From Blastochloris viridis (lineage in GTDB: Bacteria > Pseudomonadota > Alphaproteobacteria > UBA2136 > UBA6156): a DNA stretch of 64,000 bases. This document shows, piece after piece, positions 8,658-17,449 of the stretch. Position 1 is the stretch's first letter; every line of letters starts with the position of its first letter. Location: positions 562,607 to 626,606 of the forward strand of contig VAFM01000002.1 of the NCBI GenBank assembly GCA_005768725.1, read 5' to 3'. The position numbers and the translations under genes were made by a program. The notes beneath the pieces are model-generated. The model made no database searches and was not told the origin of the DNA. It worked only from the letters and a program-made list of their open reading frames with translations.

Positions 8658-9812
8658 ATGGCCTACCCTCTACGCCTCTTGATGAGCCAGCCGGCTTATG
8701 AAGCTGCTGTCGCAGGGCGCCACGCACAGGCTGTCAGGCTGGCTCAGGGGTTCAAGAAATATGGTTTTGACAGCTGTGGCAAGAGTGTGTCTAAAATACA
8801 GGCAATGCCAGTGGCAAAGAGAGGGAGTGTGTTTCACGTGCAACGGATGTTGAGTGAAGGTTTGAATCAGTTGATGCAGTTAAGGGAGGGTGCTTTATTG
8901 ACGCATTCCCGCAACAATCGCCTTAAATGGAGCCATGTCTGCTTAGCAGGGACGGCTTTGGCTGTTTTTCAAGGGTTTTTAACGATTGGGCATGCTGAAG
9001 ATAAGGAGTGTATCAACTTCTATACGGTCGGAGACAGCAAATGTGAGCCGGCAACCAAGGCAACTGAGCCGTCTTCAAATGCTCCCACGCTGTTAAAGCC
9101 GACAACTGCGAAGAGCGATGACCAAAAAGTGGATGAGTACCTTGAAAACTATGGGAAACCGCCGCGGGAATTTGTTGAGTTTTATATGAACCCTACACCG
9201 GATAATGCCAAAAAGTGGGTGGAAGCCTACCAAGGGATCGTGCAGAAGAGTCAGGATCTGTCCAAGATGTGGGAAGATGCCGAGCGTCTCTACACTCAGC
9301 AGGGAGCAGAACCGGCATTGCGTCGTCCCGCAACGGTCGTACCGGCAGTTACACCTCAACCGACTACGCACCCTCAACCTGCTGTCACGGTTCCGTCGGC
9401 TCAGGCTTCGCCACTGGGCAATTTTGGTGGTTTGAATGCGGTCCCCGTAGCAGCTCAAACCGGGGGAGTGATGCCTCAGGACCAGGGGCTGAAACTGACC
9501 TATTACTTCAGTCAGGTCTGCCCGTACTGTGCGCGTATGACACCTGAATTATCTGTATTAACAAATAATTATTCAGGTAAGTTAGAATTTACTTGCGTAG
9601 ATGTGACGCCGTTCTCCGGTGCAACAGCACCCAACCCAGCCTATCTGCGTGACAAATTGGCATGCCAGTGGCGTTTGCCGGGAGAAGGAGAATTGCAGCG
9701 CGAAGGTGTGAACCAGACCCCAACGTTACTCGTACAACAGGGTGGCAAGGCACAGGTGAAACTTTCCGGTTACATGTCGCAGGAGCAACTCAAGCCGTAC
9801 TTCGCCCGTTAG
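8658..9812 (+). CDS. Secreted thioredoxin-fold protein, TraF/DsbC-like
   Basis: Up to 384 codons. The C-terminal 110 residues form a thioredoxin-like domain with a CPYC active site (about residues 288-291, context YFSQVCPYCARMTPEL) and a cis-proline region NQTPTLLV. That arrangement resembles TraF/TrbB of F-type conjugation systems and DsbC/G disulfide enzymes. A signal-peptide-like stretch begins only near residue 81 (NRLKWSHVCLAGTALAV ... GHAED). An in-frame TTG at 8898 with AAGGGAGGG six bases upstream would start exactly there, so the mature product may be about 300 aa. The coordinates given are the longest frame. A middle Pro/Thr/Gln-rich linker (residues 215-270) separates the two halves. 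It probably makes or isomerises disulfides in the Cys-rich secreted proteins of the adjoining locus (inference). Confidence 0.75.
   Translation: MAYPLRLLMSQPAYEAAVAGRHAQAVRLAQGFKKYGFDSCGKSVSKIQAMPVAKRGSVFHVQRMLSEGLNQLMQLREGALLTHSRNNRLKWSHVCLAGTALAVFQGFLTIGHAEDKECINFYTVGDSKCEPATKATEPSSNAPTLLKPTTAKSDDQKVDEYLENYGKPPREFVEFYMNPTPDNAKKWVEAYQGIVQKSQDLSKMWEDAERLYTQQGAEPALRRPATVVPAVTPQPTTHPQPAVTVPSAQASPLGNFGGLNAVPVAAQTGGVMPQDQGLKLTYYFSQVCPYCARMTPELSVLTNNYSGKLEFTCVDVTPFSGATAPNPAYLRDKLACQWRLPGEGELQREGVNQTPTLLVQQGGKAQVKLSGYMSQEQLKPYFAR
8881..8900 (+). promoter_or_regulatory. Strong Shine-Dalgarno before an internal TTG start
   Basis: AAGGGAGGG at 8882-8890 is followed after 7 bases by an in-frame TTG (8898-8900). 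Translation from it gives a compact signal peptide, which the longer frame lacks. Confidence 0.55.
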
Positions 9813-9855
9813 GCATCAGAGTAAAAGCGCGCCACAAGTAAGCCGCTTAATGTCG

Positions 9856-9887
9856 AAACCCCGTCTGTCAGGCGGGGCTTTTCTTTC
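9856..9887 (+). terminator. Intrinsic terminator after the thioredoxin-fold gene
   Basis: Stem CCCCGTCT / AGGCGGGG with a three-base loop (one G-T pair), followed by CTTTTCTTT. It separates this gene from the small membrane protein at 9944. Confidence 0.8.
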
Positions 9888-9943
9888 CCTTCATAAGACA
9901 GCACAATAAGCCCTGCTTCCGGCAGGAAAGAAAGGATATACCC

Positions 9944-10273
9944 ATGAGTGAGATCAAGACCCAGGCGGTCAGCGCCAAGATCGGCGGCGAGACAGCTTTT
10001 GTGAAGGAGCGCCTTATCTGGGCGAGCCGTCCGATGGGCCTGCTCATTCTGGTTCTCTGGATTTTGCACCCGGCTACCGGTATCGGCTCGGACGCAGTGC
10101 ACCTGGCTCTGATGGGCTTTCTGGCGGGGACGGCCTACGGGCTGGTTCTGTATGGCCGCAAGCTGCGTTCCTACCTGACCCTCAAGCCCGCCAGCCTGAC
10201 CCAGACCCCCAACCGCGTGCCGTCTGAATACTACTGGGGTAGCATCGCGCAAGTGATGTACGACAACAGCTAA
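9944..10273 (+). CDS. Small two-helix membrane protein next to the coupling ATPase
   Basis: 109 aa. Two predicted membrane segments (about residues 30-46: MGLLILVLWILH; 53-70: ALMGFLAGTAYGLVLYG) are joined by a short loop, with a cytosolic tail containing PSEYYWGSIAQVMYD. AGAAAGGA precedes the ATG. I do not recognise a family. It lies 38 bases upstream of an ATPase that belongs to a family normally carrying two N-terminal membrane helices but lacks them. The simplest reading is that this protein supplies the membrane anchor in trans; this is inference from context and topology. Confidence 0.75.
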   Translation: MSEIKTQAVSAKIGGETAFVKERLIWASRPMGLLILVLWILHPATGIGSDAVHLALMGFLAGTAYGLVLYGRKLRSYLTLKPASLTQTPNRVPSEYYWGSIAQVMYDNS

Positions 10274-10311
10274 GCCGTAAAGCAAGATAAAATAAATAGA
10301 TAGACCGCCCC

Positions 10312-11724
10312 ATGAGCCAGGATCTCTTCCTTCCGTCCGATCTTCTCTCCCGTCACTGTCTGGGTATTGCTGCCACCGGGGGTGGTAAGTCCAATTTCCT
10401 GAACCTGATCCTCAAACAGCAGATGATGCGCGGAGGCGGGGTTATTCACGTCGACGGGAAGAACAACAAGGATGCCATTCGCGAATTCCTGACGCTGGCC
10501 GAGCAGCATAACCGCTGGCAGGACGTGCGGATCATCAATATCGATGAAGCCTCTCTTAGTAATACCTATAACCCGCTGCTGCGTGGCGACGCGGAAGAGT
10601 TGACGACGCGTATCATGCTGCTGATCGGCAGTGGCGGCGATTCCTTTTTCCGTTCGCAGGCCAGTAAGGGTCTGGGAGCCATTTCCGGCTTGGTGAAGCG
10701 TATGGGCGTCCCGTTCAGCTTTGCGGACCTCTCTGTGCTGATGGGAAGCGAGGGGGCGCTGCGTTATCTGCTGCGGGAAGCACCGAAGGATACCCGCGAA
10801 TACACCGATTTTAAGATGTTCTTTGACCAATTGCTGGAAGCGGACCGTCGTACGGGTGCGATGATCGTCAGCGAAAAGAAGCTTCAGCATACCTTTGGCG
10901 ATATGCTTGGCCGCTTGGCGGCCTATACCCGTGGCCAGGCGCGCGACGTAGTAAACAGTTACAATCCGGAAGTGGATCTGCTGCAGGCGATTAAGGAAAA
11001 CCTGCTGGTGTATGTGGCGTTGCCCATGCTCAGTAAGGCGGAAGTGGCCACCGACTTTGCCAAGATCTTCCTCTCCGACCTGCGTACCGCCGTCGGTCAG
11101 CTCCAGAACGTGCCGCCGGAGCAGCGTCCGAATCCGACCTTCCTCTGTCTGATGGACGAGTTCAGCAGCTACGCCATGCCTACCCTGGCGCCGCTGTTCG
11201 AGCAGGCGCGTTCGGCTAATATCTGTCTGTTCCCCTTTATCCAGACCGTCTCGTCGCTGTCGGATAAGGAGCGTGGCCTGAGTCCGGACTTTGCCCAGAA
11301 GATTATCGGTAACACATGGAATAAAATAAGTTTTGTGTTAAAAGACCCGGAATCGTGCGAGCAGATGAGCAAGATTGCCGGTCAGGCGCTGAAGGAGTTT
11401 GTCAGCAAGAGTGTAGGCGAAAACATTGGCTTTGCCTCCGGCACGCAGGATGCTTCGATGCTTTATACTGCCAACCGTGGGCGCAGTGTCAGTACGTCGA
11501 CCCGTGTCGAGTACGATGCCGTGGCGCGCCCGGAAGACTTCAGTAACCTCAAGGTCGGGGAAGGCATCTATATGGGTCCCAGTGGGGTGATGAAGATCCG
11601 GGTTCCCTTAGTCAAGCTGGCCAAAAATGGCGAAGATATTGTTTTTCCGCGCTTCCGTATGACGCCGGTACCTGGCTTGGCGGTGGCTGAAAAATACCAT
11701 ATGTTCAGCGCCACAGGGGGTTAG
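10312..11724 (+). CDS. TraD/TraG-like type IV coupling ATPase lacking a membrane anchor
   Basis: 470 aa. Walker A AATGGGKS lies at about residues 20-27, close to the N-terminus; Walker B appears as FLCLMDEFSSY near residue 280; the segment ARSANICLFPFIQTVSSL and a later helicase-like arginine region match VirD4/TraD/TraG coupling proteins (TraG-D C-terminal type). Coupling proteins deliver substrates to type IV secretion channels and usually start with two membrane helices and a periplasmic loop; here the ATPase begins almost at once. The upstream 109-aa protein has two helices. The protein has no other membrane segments. It starts the secretion-system locus and is followed by a 93-aa membrane protein. 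Confidence 0.85.
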   Translation: MSQDLFLPSDLLSRHCLGIAATGGGKSNFLNLILKQQMMRGGGVIHVDGKNNKDAIREFLTLAEQHNRWQDVRIINIDEASLSNTYNPLLRGDAEELTTRIMLLIGSGGDSFFRSQASKGLGAISGLVKRMGVPFSFADLSVLMGSEGALRYLLREAPKDTREYTDFKMFFDQLLEADRRTGAMIVSEKKLQHTFGDMLGRLAAYTRGQARDVVNSYNPEVDLLQAIKENLLVYVALPMLSKAEVATDFAKIFLSDLRTAVGQLQNVPPEQRPNPTFLCLMDEFSSYAMPTLAPLFEQARSANICLFPFIQTVSSLSDKERGLSPDFAQKIIGNTWNKISFVLKDPESCEQMSKIAGQALKEFVSKSVGENIGFASGTQDASMLYTANRGRSVSTSTRVEYDAVARPEDFSNLKVGEGIYMGPSGVMKIRVPLVKLAKNGEDIVFPRFRMTPVPGLAVAEKYHMFSATGG

Positions 11725-11762
11725 CGCATAATGGCAAAGCCTTTTAAGGAGAGAATGAGTTC

Positions 11763-12044
11763 ATGATCGCGTACCTCGCGCAGTTGTATGTCAATGTTAT
11801 TGAGCCGGGCTTGCGTATCTTCGCGATTATTGCCCTGATCATGGCGGTGCTCTATGTGTTCAACCTGCTGCGTGGCGGTAAGGACGACGCCATTACCAAG
11901 CTGGTGAACGGTTTCTTCCGCCTGATCTATAAGACGGTGTGTTTGTTTGGAGTCCTGATGGTCAAGTTGATGCGCGGCTTCATTAAGCGTATGATGCTGG
12001 TGTTTGCGGTTATTCGCGACTTTTTTACATCGCGCGATTTGTAG
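11763..12044 (+). CDS. Small membrane protein of the secretion locus
   Basis: 93 aa, with an N-terminal hydrophobic segment (about residues 16-36: LRIFAIIALIMAVLYVFNLL) and a second amphipathic/hydrophobic segment (about 52-72), a basic patch between them (RGGKDDAITK) and a basic C-terminus. AAGGAGAGA lies 7 bases before the ATG. No family recognised. It is 38 bases after the coupling ATPase and probably co-transcribed. The 211 bases that follow hold only a small hairpin ACAGGT...ACCTGT near 12209-12224. Confidence 0.7.
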   Translation: MIAYLAQLYVNVIEPGLRIFAIIALIMAVLYVFNLLRGGKDDAITKLVNGFFRLIYKTVCLFGVLMVKLMRGFIKRMMLVFAVIRDFFTSRDL

Positions 12045-12255
12045 TTATTTTAATGAGATAGATGGTGATTGCGATTGTGTTTGTGTAAAAGAGTTGTCAA
12101 AAATCACGAGTGTTCAACTTATCACATAAGGTGCTATTTAAGTGCTGCATAAAGAGGCGGTGTACTTGCCTATATTATAAGGTGTCTATTTAATTGGGTC
12201 AGAACAGTAACAGGTTTTCACCTGTTGCAGAGGATACCAAGAAGGAGCCCCGGAT

Positions 12256-13176
12256 ATGGGAAAGACAGGCACGGTACGCATCGGTCGTCGGTATGGCTGG
12301 CACTTAAGCGTTGCGGCGGTGGCGTTGGTCGGCGGCGGTTGCCAGTCGGCACCGGGTCCTTACGGCGGTTACCCGGCGTATCCGGCCTATGATTACAGCA
12401 CGGCGCCCCGCCCGGCAGCACAGGCTCCCCAGCCAGCTGTTACCGAGGTTCCTTACCAGTCTCCGGCGTATCAGGCGTTGGAAGGTGCGACGATGGAATT
12501 GAAAGAGCGCCTCGACCGCGTCGAAAAAGCCATGCTGCGTCTGGACCGCCGCATGCAACTGGTGGAGCGCAACGAATTATCCCGCATGAACGGCCGTACC
12601 TCGTCCTTAGCACCGGCGACAGGTTCTGATGCCGGTCAGGCTGTGTCCGTCAGCGCCAATGCCTCGGATGTAGATGAAGCCATGAAGGCGTTGGGCCTGA
12701 ACGATGCCTCTGGCTACCGTCCGGTTGTCAGTCGTAACGAAACGATTACCTCGGCTTTGCAAGCCGCACCGAGCCTGGCCTCGACCGATATCGGCGCCCC
12801 GCGCAGCGAGCCGGTGCGCATGGCCAGCCGTAACAGTCTGCCGTCTCTGGCCGATCCGGTCCGTCCCGCGGGGCGTGATCTAAAAGCGGGTCAGCAGGAT
12901 GTCGCCATCTGGACCGTCCATTACGAGTCCGGCAAGGTCTGGCCGGACCGCACCCAGTTGCCCTCCAGCCGTGATGTGGTGGATGTACTGCGTGAGAACG
13001 GTAAGGCCAATATCTATGCCCGCGGCAAAAACGCCAGCGCGGTCGAGTTCCGTGACCGCGTCAAGGCCCTTAGCCGTTACCTGTCCAAGGTCAGCAGTCT
13101 GGAGACCGTGCCGATTGCCGCCATGGCCGCGCCGCACCTCGATGACGAGACCATTGAGATTGTTGTGACACACTAG
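12256..13176 (+). CDS. Lipoprotein with coiled coil, unknown function
   Basis: 306 aa. Lipobox VGGGC with Cys at about residue 29 after a basic, hydrophobic leader. A Tyr/Pro-rich linker (GGYPAYPAYDY), a short coiled coil (about 75-115, MELKERLDRVEKAMLRLDRR), a Ser/Ala-rich linker, and a C-terminal globular region (about 215-306: VAIWTVHYESGKVWPD ... SRDVVDVLRENG ... DDETIEIVVTH) are seen. The C-terminal part has the alternating strand/helix look of small ring-building periplasmic domains. AAGGAG precedes the ATG. It is probably an outer-membrane component of the apparatus encoded here; not recognised further. Confidence 0.75.
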   Translation: MGKTGTVRIGRRYGWHLSVAAVALVGGGCQSAPGPYGGYPAYPAYDYSTAPRPAAQAPQPAVTEVPYQSPAYQALEGATMELKERLDRVEKAMLRLDRRMQLVERNELSRMNGRTSSLAPATGSDAGQAVSVSANASDVDEAMKALGLNDASGYRPVVSRNETITSALQAAPSLASTDIGAPRSEPVRMASRNSLPSLADPVRPAGRDLKAGQQDVAIWTVHYESGKVWPDRTQLPSSRDVVDVLRENGKANIYARGKNASAVEFRDRVKALSRYLSKVSSLETVPIAAMAAPHLDDETIEIVVTH

Positions 13177-13352
13177 TTTCTTACGGAGAGCTGTTGGAGG
13201 CCCGCTACGCTTGAGGTCTCCGGCAAAACCCCTTAGGATGAGCGAACGTTCACCTACTTCGGTAGAGGAATGATACCTATGCAGCTCCGGCTGCAAACGT
13301 GCCGAGGAAGACTCCCCTTTCTCGCCTAGAACCAAAAGAAAGGCACCTGCTT
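13177..13352 (+). other. Structured non-coding leader with several small hairpins
   Basis: The 176 bases before the 203-aa gene contain CTAC-TTCG-GTAG (a UUCG tetraloop hairpin near 13254-13265), CAGC-TCCG-GCTG (13280-13291) and other short GC stems. It could be a structured leader or small RNA; no known RNA family was recognised. Confidence 0.3.
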
Positions 13353-13964
13353 ATGTCCGACGTCCCCACGTCTCCTATGTCCAATGGCTCCGGTTCCAAT
13401 GCCGAAACCGCCAGCCTTGAAGCCGCTCTCGGCGCCGTGCTCAACAAGCACCTCGCCAAGGGTAACGCCCAGTTCCGTGCCCGATTGCTCAACCAGATGG
13501 TGCAGCTGGCCCGCCATGGTAATTTCGCCGAAACCTTTATCCGCACCACGCCAGAAGGCACCGATATGGTGAACTTTGCCCGTATGTGGGAATATGTTCT
13601 GGTGCAGGCTGACCGCCAAACCCGCGGTTATGTGGCCAAGACCAGCCGTAACGAATTTGAACAGACCCGCAAGGATTTTGAAGACTGTGTCGATTTCATG
13701 GTCAGCAAACTCCGCAGCGCCAGCCAACGCCACAAGCTGGATCTCTCTGGTACCAACTTTATCTCCCGCGTGGCTCAGCGTTACGGTATCGCCGACAAGG
13801 TCCGCAAGGCTCCCAGTCTGAGTGCCAAGCCGAGCGATGAACAGGTTGACGCCTTTGCCCCGCAGGCAGCTGCACCCGTGCAGGCCGAAGAGGCTGCCCG
13901 CCCCGCGCGCGTTCCGGCCCAGCCGAAGGCCGCCACGGTGATGCCGGACGTTGACGATCTCTAG
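13353..13964 (+). CDS. Hypothetical soluble protein in the secretion locus
   Basis: 203 aa, no signal peptide. Helical core (about residues 20-150) with ALGAVLNKHLAKGN, LNQMVQLARHG, FEQTRKDFEDCVDFMVSKL and an Ala/Pro/Gln-rich tail. The ATG at 13353 is chosen because GAAAGGC lies upstream and the longer frame from 13299 gives a Pro/Arg-rich extension. No family recognised. Strong terminator after the stop, so it may be transcribed separately. Its position between two membrane-component genes suggests a cytosolic accessory or regulator, which is a guess. Confidence 0.65.
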   Translation: MSDVPTSPMSNGSGSNAETASLEAALGAVLNKHLAKGNAQFRARLLNQMVQLARHGNFAETFIRTTPEGTDMVNFARMWEYVLVQADRQTRGYVAKTSRNEFEQTRKDFEDCVDFMVSKLRSASQRHKLDLSGTNFISRVAQRYGIADKVRKAPSLSAKPSDEQVDAFAPQAAAPVQAEEAARPARVPAQPKAATVMPDVDDL

Positions 13965-13991
13965 TGGGTGGTCGCTTACCGACAGCCCAAG

Positions 13992-14014
13992 CCCCCGCAT
14001 CTGCGGGGGTTTTT
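13992..14014 (+). terminator. Intrinsic terminator after the 203-aa gene
   Basis: Stem CCCCCGC / GCGGGGG with loop ATCT followed by TTTTT. Confidence 0.85.
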
Positions 14015-14130
14015 GGTACGTTGCGATGTCGCAGTGGCGTGCCACATGAAACATCAGAAGACGCGGGAGGACTGGTCAGACGCCCAAATGTACCGTAAGG
14101 TCTGGTTCAGTAACGAGAGAAGGAGCCCCC

Positions 14131-14469
14131 ATGGCTGGTAAAGATGGCATGTCGACGGTAAGCACCATCGTCGTTTTCGGTGTATTGATCGGTGTCTGTG
14201 TCTGGGGGTTGATGATCGCCTCCGCCCAAGGTGAGCGCCGCCTGGAACAGGCCTGCAAGCCGATCGAATATGCCACCCAGTTCCTCCATGAAATGGCCAC
14301 AACCGTCTCTGGCCGCCAGCCGACCTGGAGTCTGTACGTCCAGCGTTACCTGATGACCGGCTGCTACTACGGTTTCAGCATTGTCTTCTCCGAAACGCTT
14401 GAGCAAAACCCCCTGAGCGGTGTGCCGGTCACTATTGAGGATCAGGGTGTCGGCGGTATCCACCAATAA
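14131..14469 (+). CDS. Small single-helix membrane protein
   Basis: 112 aa. One hydrophobic segment at about residues 9-30 (STIVVFGVLIGVCVWGLMI), then a C-terminal domain with two cysteines (QACKPIEYATQF; YLMTGCYYGFSIVF) that would lie outside the cytoplasm if the N-terminus is inside. AGAAGGAG precedes the ATG at good distance. No family recognised. It stands alone between terminators, convergent with the gene at 14524. Confidence 0.7.
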   Translation: MAGKDGMSTVSTIVVFGVLIGVCVWGLMIASAQGERRLEQACKPIEYATQFLHEMATTVSGRQPTWSLYVQRYLMTGCYYGFSIVFSETLEQNPLSGVPVTIEDQGVGGIHQ

Positions 14470-14483
14470 GCCTCCAGATGCCT

Positions 14484-14512
14484 GAAAAAGCCGCCGGAAG
14501 GGCGGCTTTTTC
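14484..14512. terminator. Bidirectional terminator
   Basis: Stem AAAAAGCCGCC / GGCGGCTTTTT with loop GGAAG between convergent genes. Confidence 0.85.
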
Positions 14513-14523
14513 AGAGCGAAGCG

Positions 14524-15936
14524 TTAGAACATCTCCGAGAGCTTGGCGTCCACATGGCCTGCCTGTACATGGGCAAACGCGGTCAGTTGCTGCAGGTCCA
14601 TCACCACTTCCGGCTGGTCTGGCAGGCTGGGTAGCTCGTGCCAGCGCTTCAGCACCGCGGTGTGGCGTCCTGCGTCCGGCGTTAGTTTCAGAACCGGACC
14701 CCACATGTGCGTGTGGATCAGTAAGGTAAAGCAGCCATTGCTGGCATTCTGGCCGTCATGCTCACGGGCGATGAAACCAGCTTCCTGCAACTGGTTGGCC
14801 AGGTGCGGCCATGCCGGGTGTTGCAAGCCGCCGCTGGTATCCCACAGGCCAAGGGTTTGGCGCAGGGTGGGCTTCAAGAGCGGTGCTAGCACATGCAACA
14901 GCGCTTCCTGTTTTAGCCAGACGCTGCCATCGGCCAGTTTCAGGCAGGTGGTGCCACTGTCCAGGCTGGAAGCAGGTTCCAGTTCGTTCAGCAGGGCGGG
15001 CCACTGGCTGGCCATATTCGTGCGCAGTTCGTCCAGTTGTTCGGCGTCCATCTGGTCCAGTTCGCGCACATCCAGTTGCTGGAGCTGGGCATCGGCACGC
15101 CACAGATAATCAACAATTTCGCGCGCCAGCGGCGTGCTGTTCAGGGGCAACTGGTGGGGTGTCGCGTGGTAGCGCAGGGCTATCAGCAGAGTGCGTTGTA
15201 ATTCTTCACCTTCAGCAGTGCCTTTCATCGCGCGGAACGCCGGGAACGTGGAGAGCAGAAAGGCGGTAATGCCGCCATGGGCTTGGCAACGCTGCGTGAA
15301 CTTCACGCTATCGCGCTTCCAGAAATGGCTGAGTGGCGCGCTGCTGCGCTTCTCCACAAAGGCATGGACTAAGGCCAGATCCTTCGAGAGTGCCGCAATA
15401 CGATGCCAGTGGGTCGCACCGGGGATCTGCCGCATCACCTGCCAACGGGCAACGGCCAGCTCATACAGGCTGGCGAACTCGCGGCCGGGGCTGGCTTCGT
15501 GGCGTTTGTTCTGGGCATTCAGATTGACCGGCCAGTGACGATAACCCTGCAGAAAACCAATCAATTCCGCTTCCAGCGGGTGCAATCCCGGCCAGTCCGG
15601 CGGAGCCACCAGTTGCGGCAGGAACTTGGTCAGAGACATCTTGAAGGGAGTGGTGGATTTTCCGTCCGGCGTCGCCATCTGGAATTCGGTGCCGAACTCA
15701 TCCGTTACTCCGGCTTCAAACCCGGTGGAGAGATTGCGACGCATATCGCCCAGCAGGGTGGCGGCCCATACCAGTACAAAACCGGCCAGTGCGCCGCCCG
15801 CTAAGAGCAGAACACTTCCGGCATAACGATGCGTATCAAGGCCAGTCCCGAGCAAAACACTCCAGACCACGTGGGCTGCCCACAAAAACATCATCAAAAG
15901 ACTCATCACCAGAACGGCGCGACCTCTAGGTCCCAT
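14524..15936 (-). CDS. Membrane protein with HD-like, possibly degenerate, cytoplasmic domain
   Basis: 470 aa. Two N-terminal membrane segments (about residues 8-28 and 40-62) are followed by a large cytosolic part. Its middle has an HD-phosphohydrolase-like pattern: RHEASPGREFASLYELA near residue 146, AALSKDL near 184 where HD enzymes have LLHDLGK (so the key His would be Lys), and IALRYHATPHQLP near 257 followed by DYLWRADAQ. Similar HD regions occur in the TraI_2/MobH relaxase family, but I cannot confirm it and the change at the metal site argues against activity. The ATG at 15936 has AAGGA about 10 bases upstream; the longer frame adds a Ser/Arg-rich piece. It is the only long - strand gene in the front half of the locus. 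Confidence 0.65.
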   Translation of the reverse strand: MGPRGRAVLVMSLLMMFLWAAHVVWSVLLGTGLDTHRYAGSVLLLAGGALAGFVLVWAATLLGDMRRNLSTGFEAGVTDEFGTEFQMATPDGKSTTPFKMSLTKFLPQLVAPPDWPGLHPLEAELIGFLQGYRHWPVNLNAQNKRHEASPGREFASLYELAVARWQVMRQIPGATHWHRIAALSKDLALVHAFVEKRSSAPLSHFWKRDSVKFTQRCQAHGGITAFLLSTFPAFRAMKGTAEGEELQRTLLIALRYHATPHQLPLNSTPLAREIVDYLWRADAQLQQLDVRELDQMDAEQLDELRTNMASQWPALLNELEPASSLDSGTTCLKLADGSVWLKQEALLHVLAPLLKPTLRQTLGLWDTSGGLQHPAWPHLANQLQEAGFIAREHDGQNASNGCFTLLIHTHMWGPVLKLTPDAGRHTAVLKRWHELPSLPDQPEVVMDLQQLTAFAHVQAGHVDAKLSEMF

Positions 15937-16101
15937 ACGGCACTTTTCCTTTGTGAGAGCGTGGCTTTCCAAGGTTCCGCTGCGGTTGCAGCATTGTCTT
16001 TTGGTCACACTCCGGTCATCAGATGCGGCTGGGCCACTCCCAGACCGCCATACAACTATGATAGCGTCACATCCAACCAATAACAGTCAAGCACGTCGGG
16101 C

Positions 16102-17433
16102 ATGTCCATGAAACTTTTTCAGACCCTACCGCAGCAAACCCGCATCAACCTGAGCGGGATGCGCCACGCATTCTGGGCCGTCGCTCTCGCGTCCACGGTG
16201 CTCAGCACAGCGTCTGCCGCACCCTCACTACCGGTACCGGGCTATGTCGCGCCGGTCGTCGGCACCGATGTAGCACCCTATGTCGATGATACGCGCGGGG
16301 TTTACATTCCGCCGCACCAGCAACTGCGCCAGAAAACCGATTCCGAACTGGCCAACTGGGATGCGGTGATGGAAACCAACCGTCCGCTCTACGCCCAGCA
16401 AAACCCGGCTGGCCGCCAGTATGAGCGCGCCCTTAACACGGTCGCTTCCGGTGTCGCCGACACCCGCAGCGAACTGGACCGCATTGCCGGCGACCCTGGC
16501 CTTCTGCAAGGCGGCAAGCCCAAGGCCGATGCCGACCTGTACGCGCAGGATGAATACGCCGACAACACCGAAACACTGTCGATGAATGGCCGTCAATTGG
16601 CCCAGAACACCCGCGCCAGCCAACCGCGCGGTCTGGAAGATTACCCCTCGCTGGCCACCGGTGGTCGTCCTCGCACCCAGGCAGGCGTGGATATCGGTGC
16701 GGCTCCGTCAGCAGCCGCTGCGCCGTCCGCGCCTTCATCCTCCGCTATGAGCGATGGCGGTGTTGAACTGGCCGTCGGCGGTCCGGCTGGCCGTTCCGAC
16801 CTCGACCTCCAGAACGGTATCGTCCGCCTGAAGGAAGAACGTATTTCCGTCCGCCGCGCCATGCAGCGCATGCTCGACCAGGTTGGCGGTGCAGGCTGGA
16901 CAGTGGTGTGGGACCTTGATGAGGTTAACGCCGGTCTGCCGGATATGGAGATTAGCATTTACGCTGAAGAGCCGTTCATCAAGGTGATGAATGCCATGCT
17001 TGCCCGTCTGCAAACCCGCAGCGGCCAGCCGATCCGCGTGATCAAGTACGATAAGACCCAGCGTCTGGTTGTCACCGACCGTACCGGCGGCGACGCCCGT
17101 AGCGGCAGCATCGGTGCCGGTGGAGCCGCAGGCGGTAACGTTGCGATCACCGAGACCGTGCTGAAGGAAAGCACCATCAGCCTCCACTACGATGAAATTC
17201 CGCTGGTCGATGCGCTGGAAAACATTGTGAACCAGGCTGGTAAGGGCCAGTGGCGCCTGCGTATGTACGCCGGTACCGACCAGGTCCTGAAGCCTGCCCA
17301 CGTCGAAGAACCCTTCGGTGTTGCCCTTGAGCGTATCCTTAAGGTGTTTAACCTGCGTTACGAAATCTTCCCCGGTGGCAAGCTTATCGTGGTGACCAGT
17401 GGCAGCACGTTTGGTTTCCGCGGCGTAGAATAA
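16102..17433 (+). CDS. Secreted protein with two TcpQ/STN-like domains, pilus secretin partner
   Basis: 443 aa. A signal peptide ends near STASA at about residue 39. A low-complexity middle (residues 60-230, Ala/Ser/Pro-rich) precedes two similar ring-type modules: about 240-325 (RISVRRAMQRMLDQVGG ... GWTVVWDLDEVN) and 355-435 (IPLVDALENIVNQAG ... QWRLRMYAG ... EIFPGGKLIVVTS). This arrangement resembles the PilL/TcpQ C-terminal domain that sits with the secretin in type IVb pili. It precedes the PilN-like secretin by 16 bases, so they are almost certainly co-expressed and act at the outer membrane. Confidence 0.75.
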   Translation: MSMKLFQTLPQQTRINLSGMRHAFWAVALASTVLSTASAAPSLPVPGYVAPVVGTDVAPYVDDTRGVYIPPHQQLRQKTDSELANWDAVMETNRPLYAQQNPAGRQYERALNTVASGVADTRSELDRIAGDPGLLQGGKPKADADLYAQDEYADNTETLSMNGRQLAQNTRASQPRGLEDYPSLATGGRPRTQAGVDIGAAPSAAAAPSAPSSSAMSDGGVELAVGGPAGRSDLDLQNGIVRLKEERISVRRAMQRMLDQVGGAGWTVVWDLDEVNAGLPDMEISIYAEEPFIKVMNAMLARLQTRSGQPIRVIKYDKTQRLVVTDRTGGDARSGSIGAGGAAGGNVAITETVLKESTISLHYDEIPLVDALENIVNQAGKGQWRLRMYAGTDQVLKPAHVEEPFGVALERILKVFNLRYEIFPGGKLIVVTSGSTFGFRGVE

Positions 17434-17449
17434 GAAGAAGTAGAAAACG

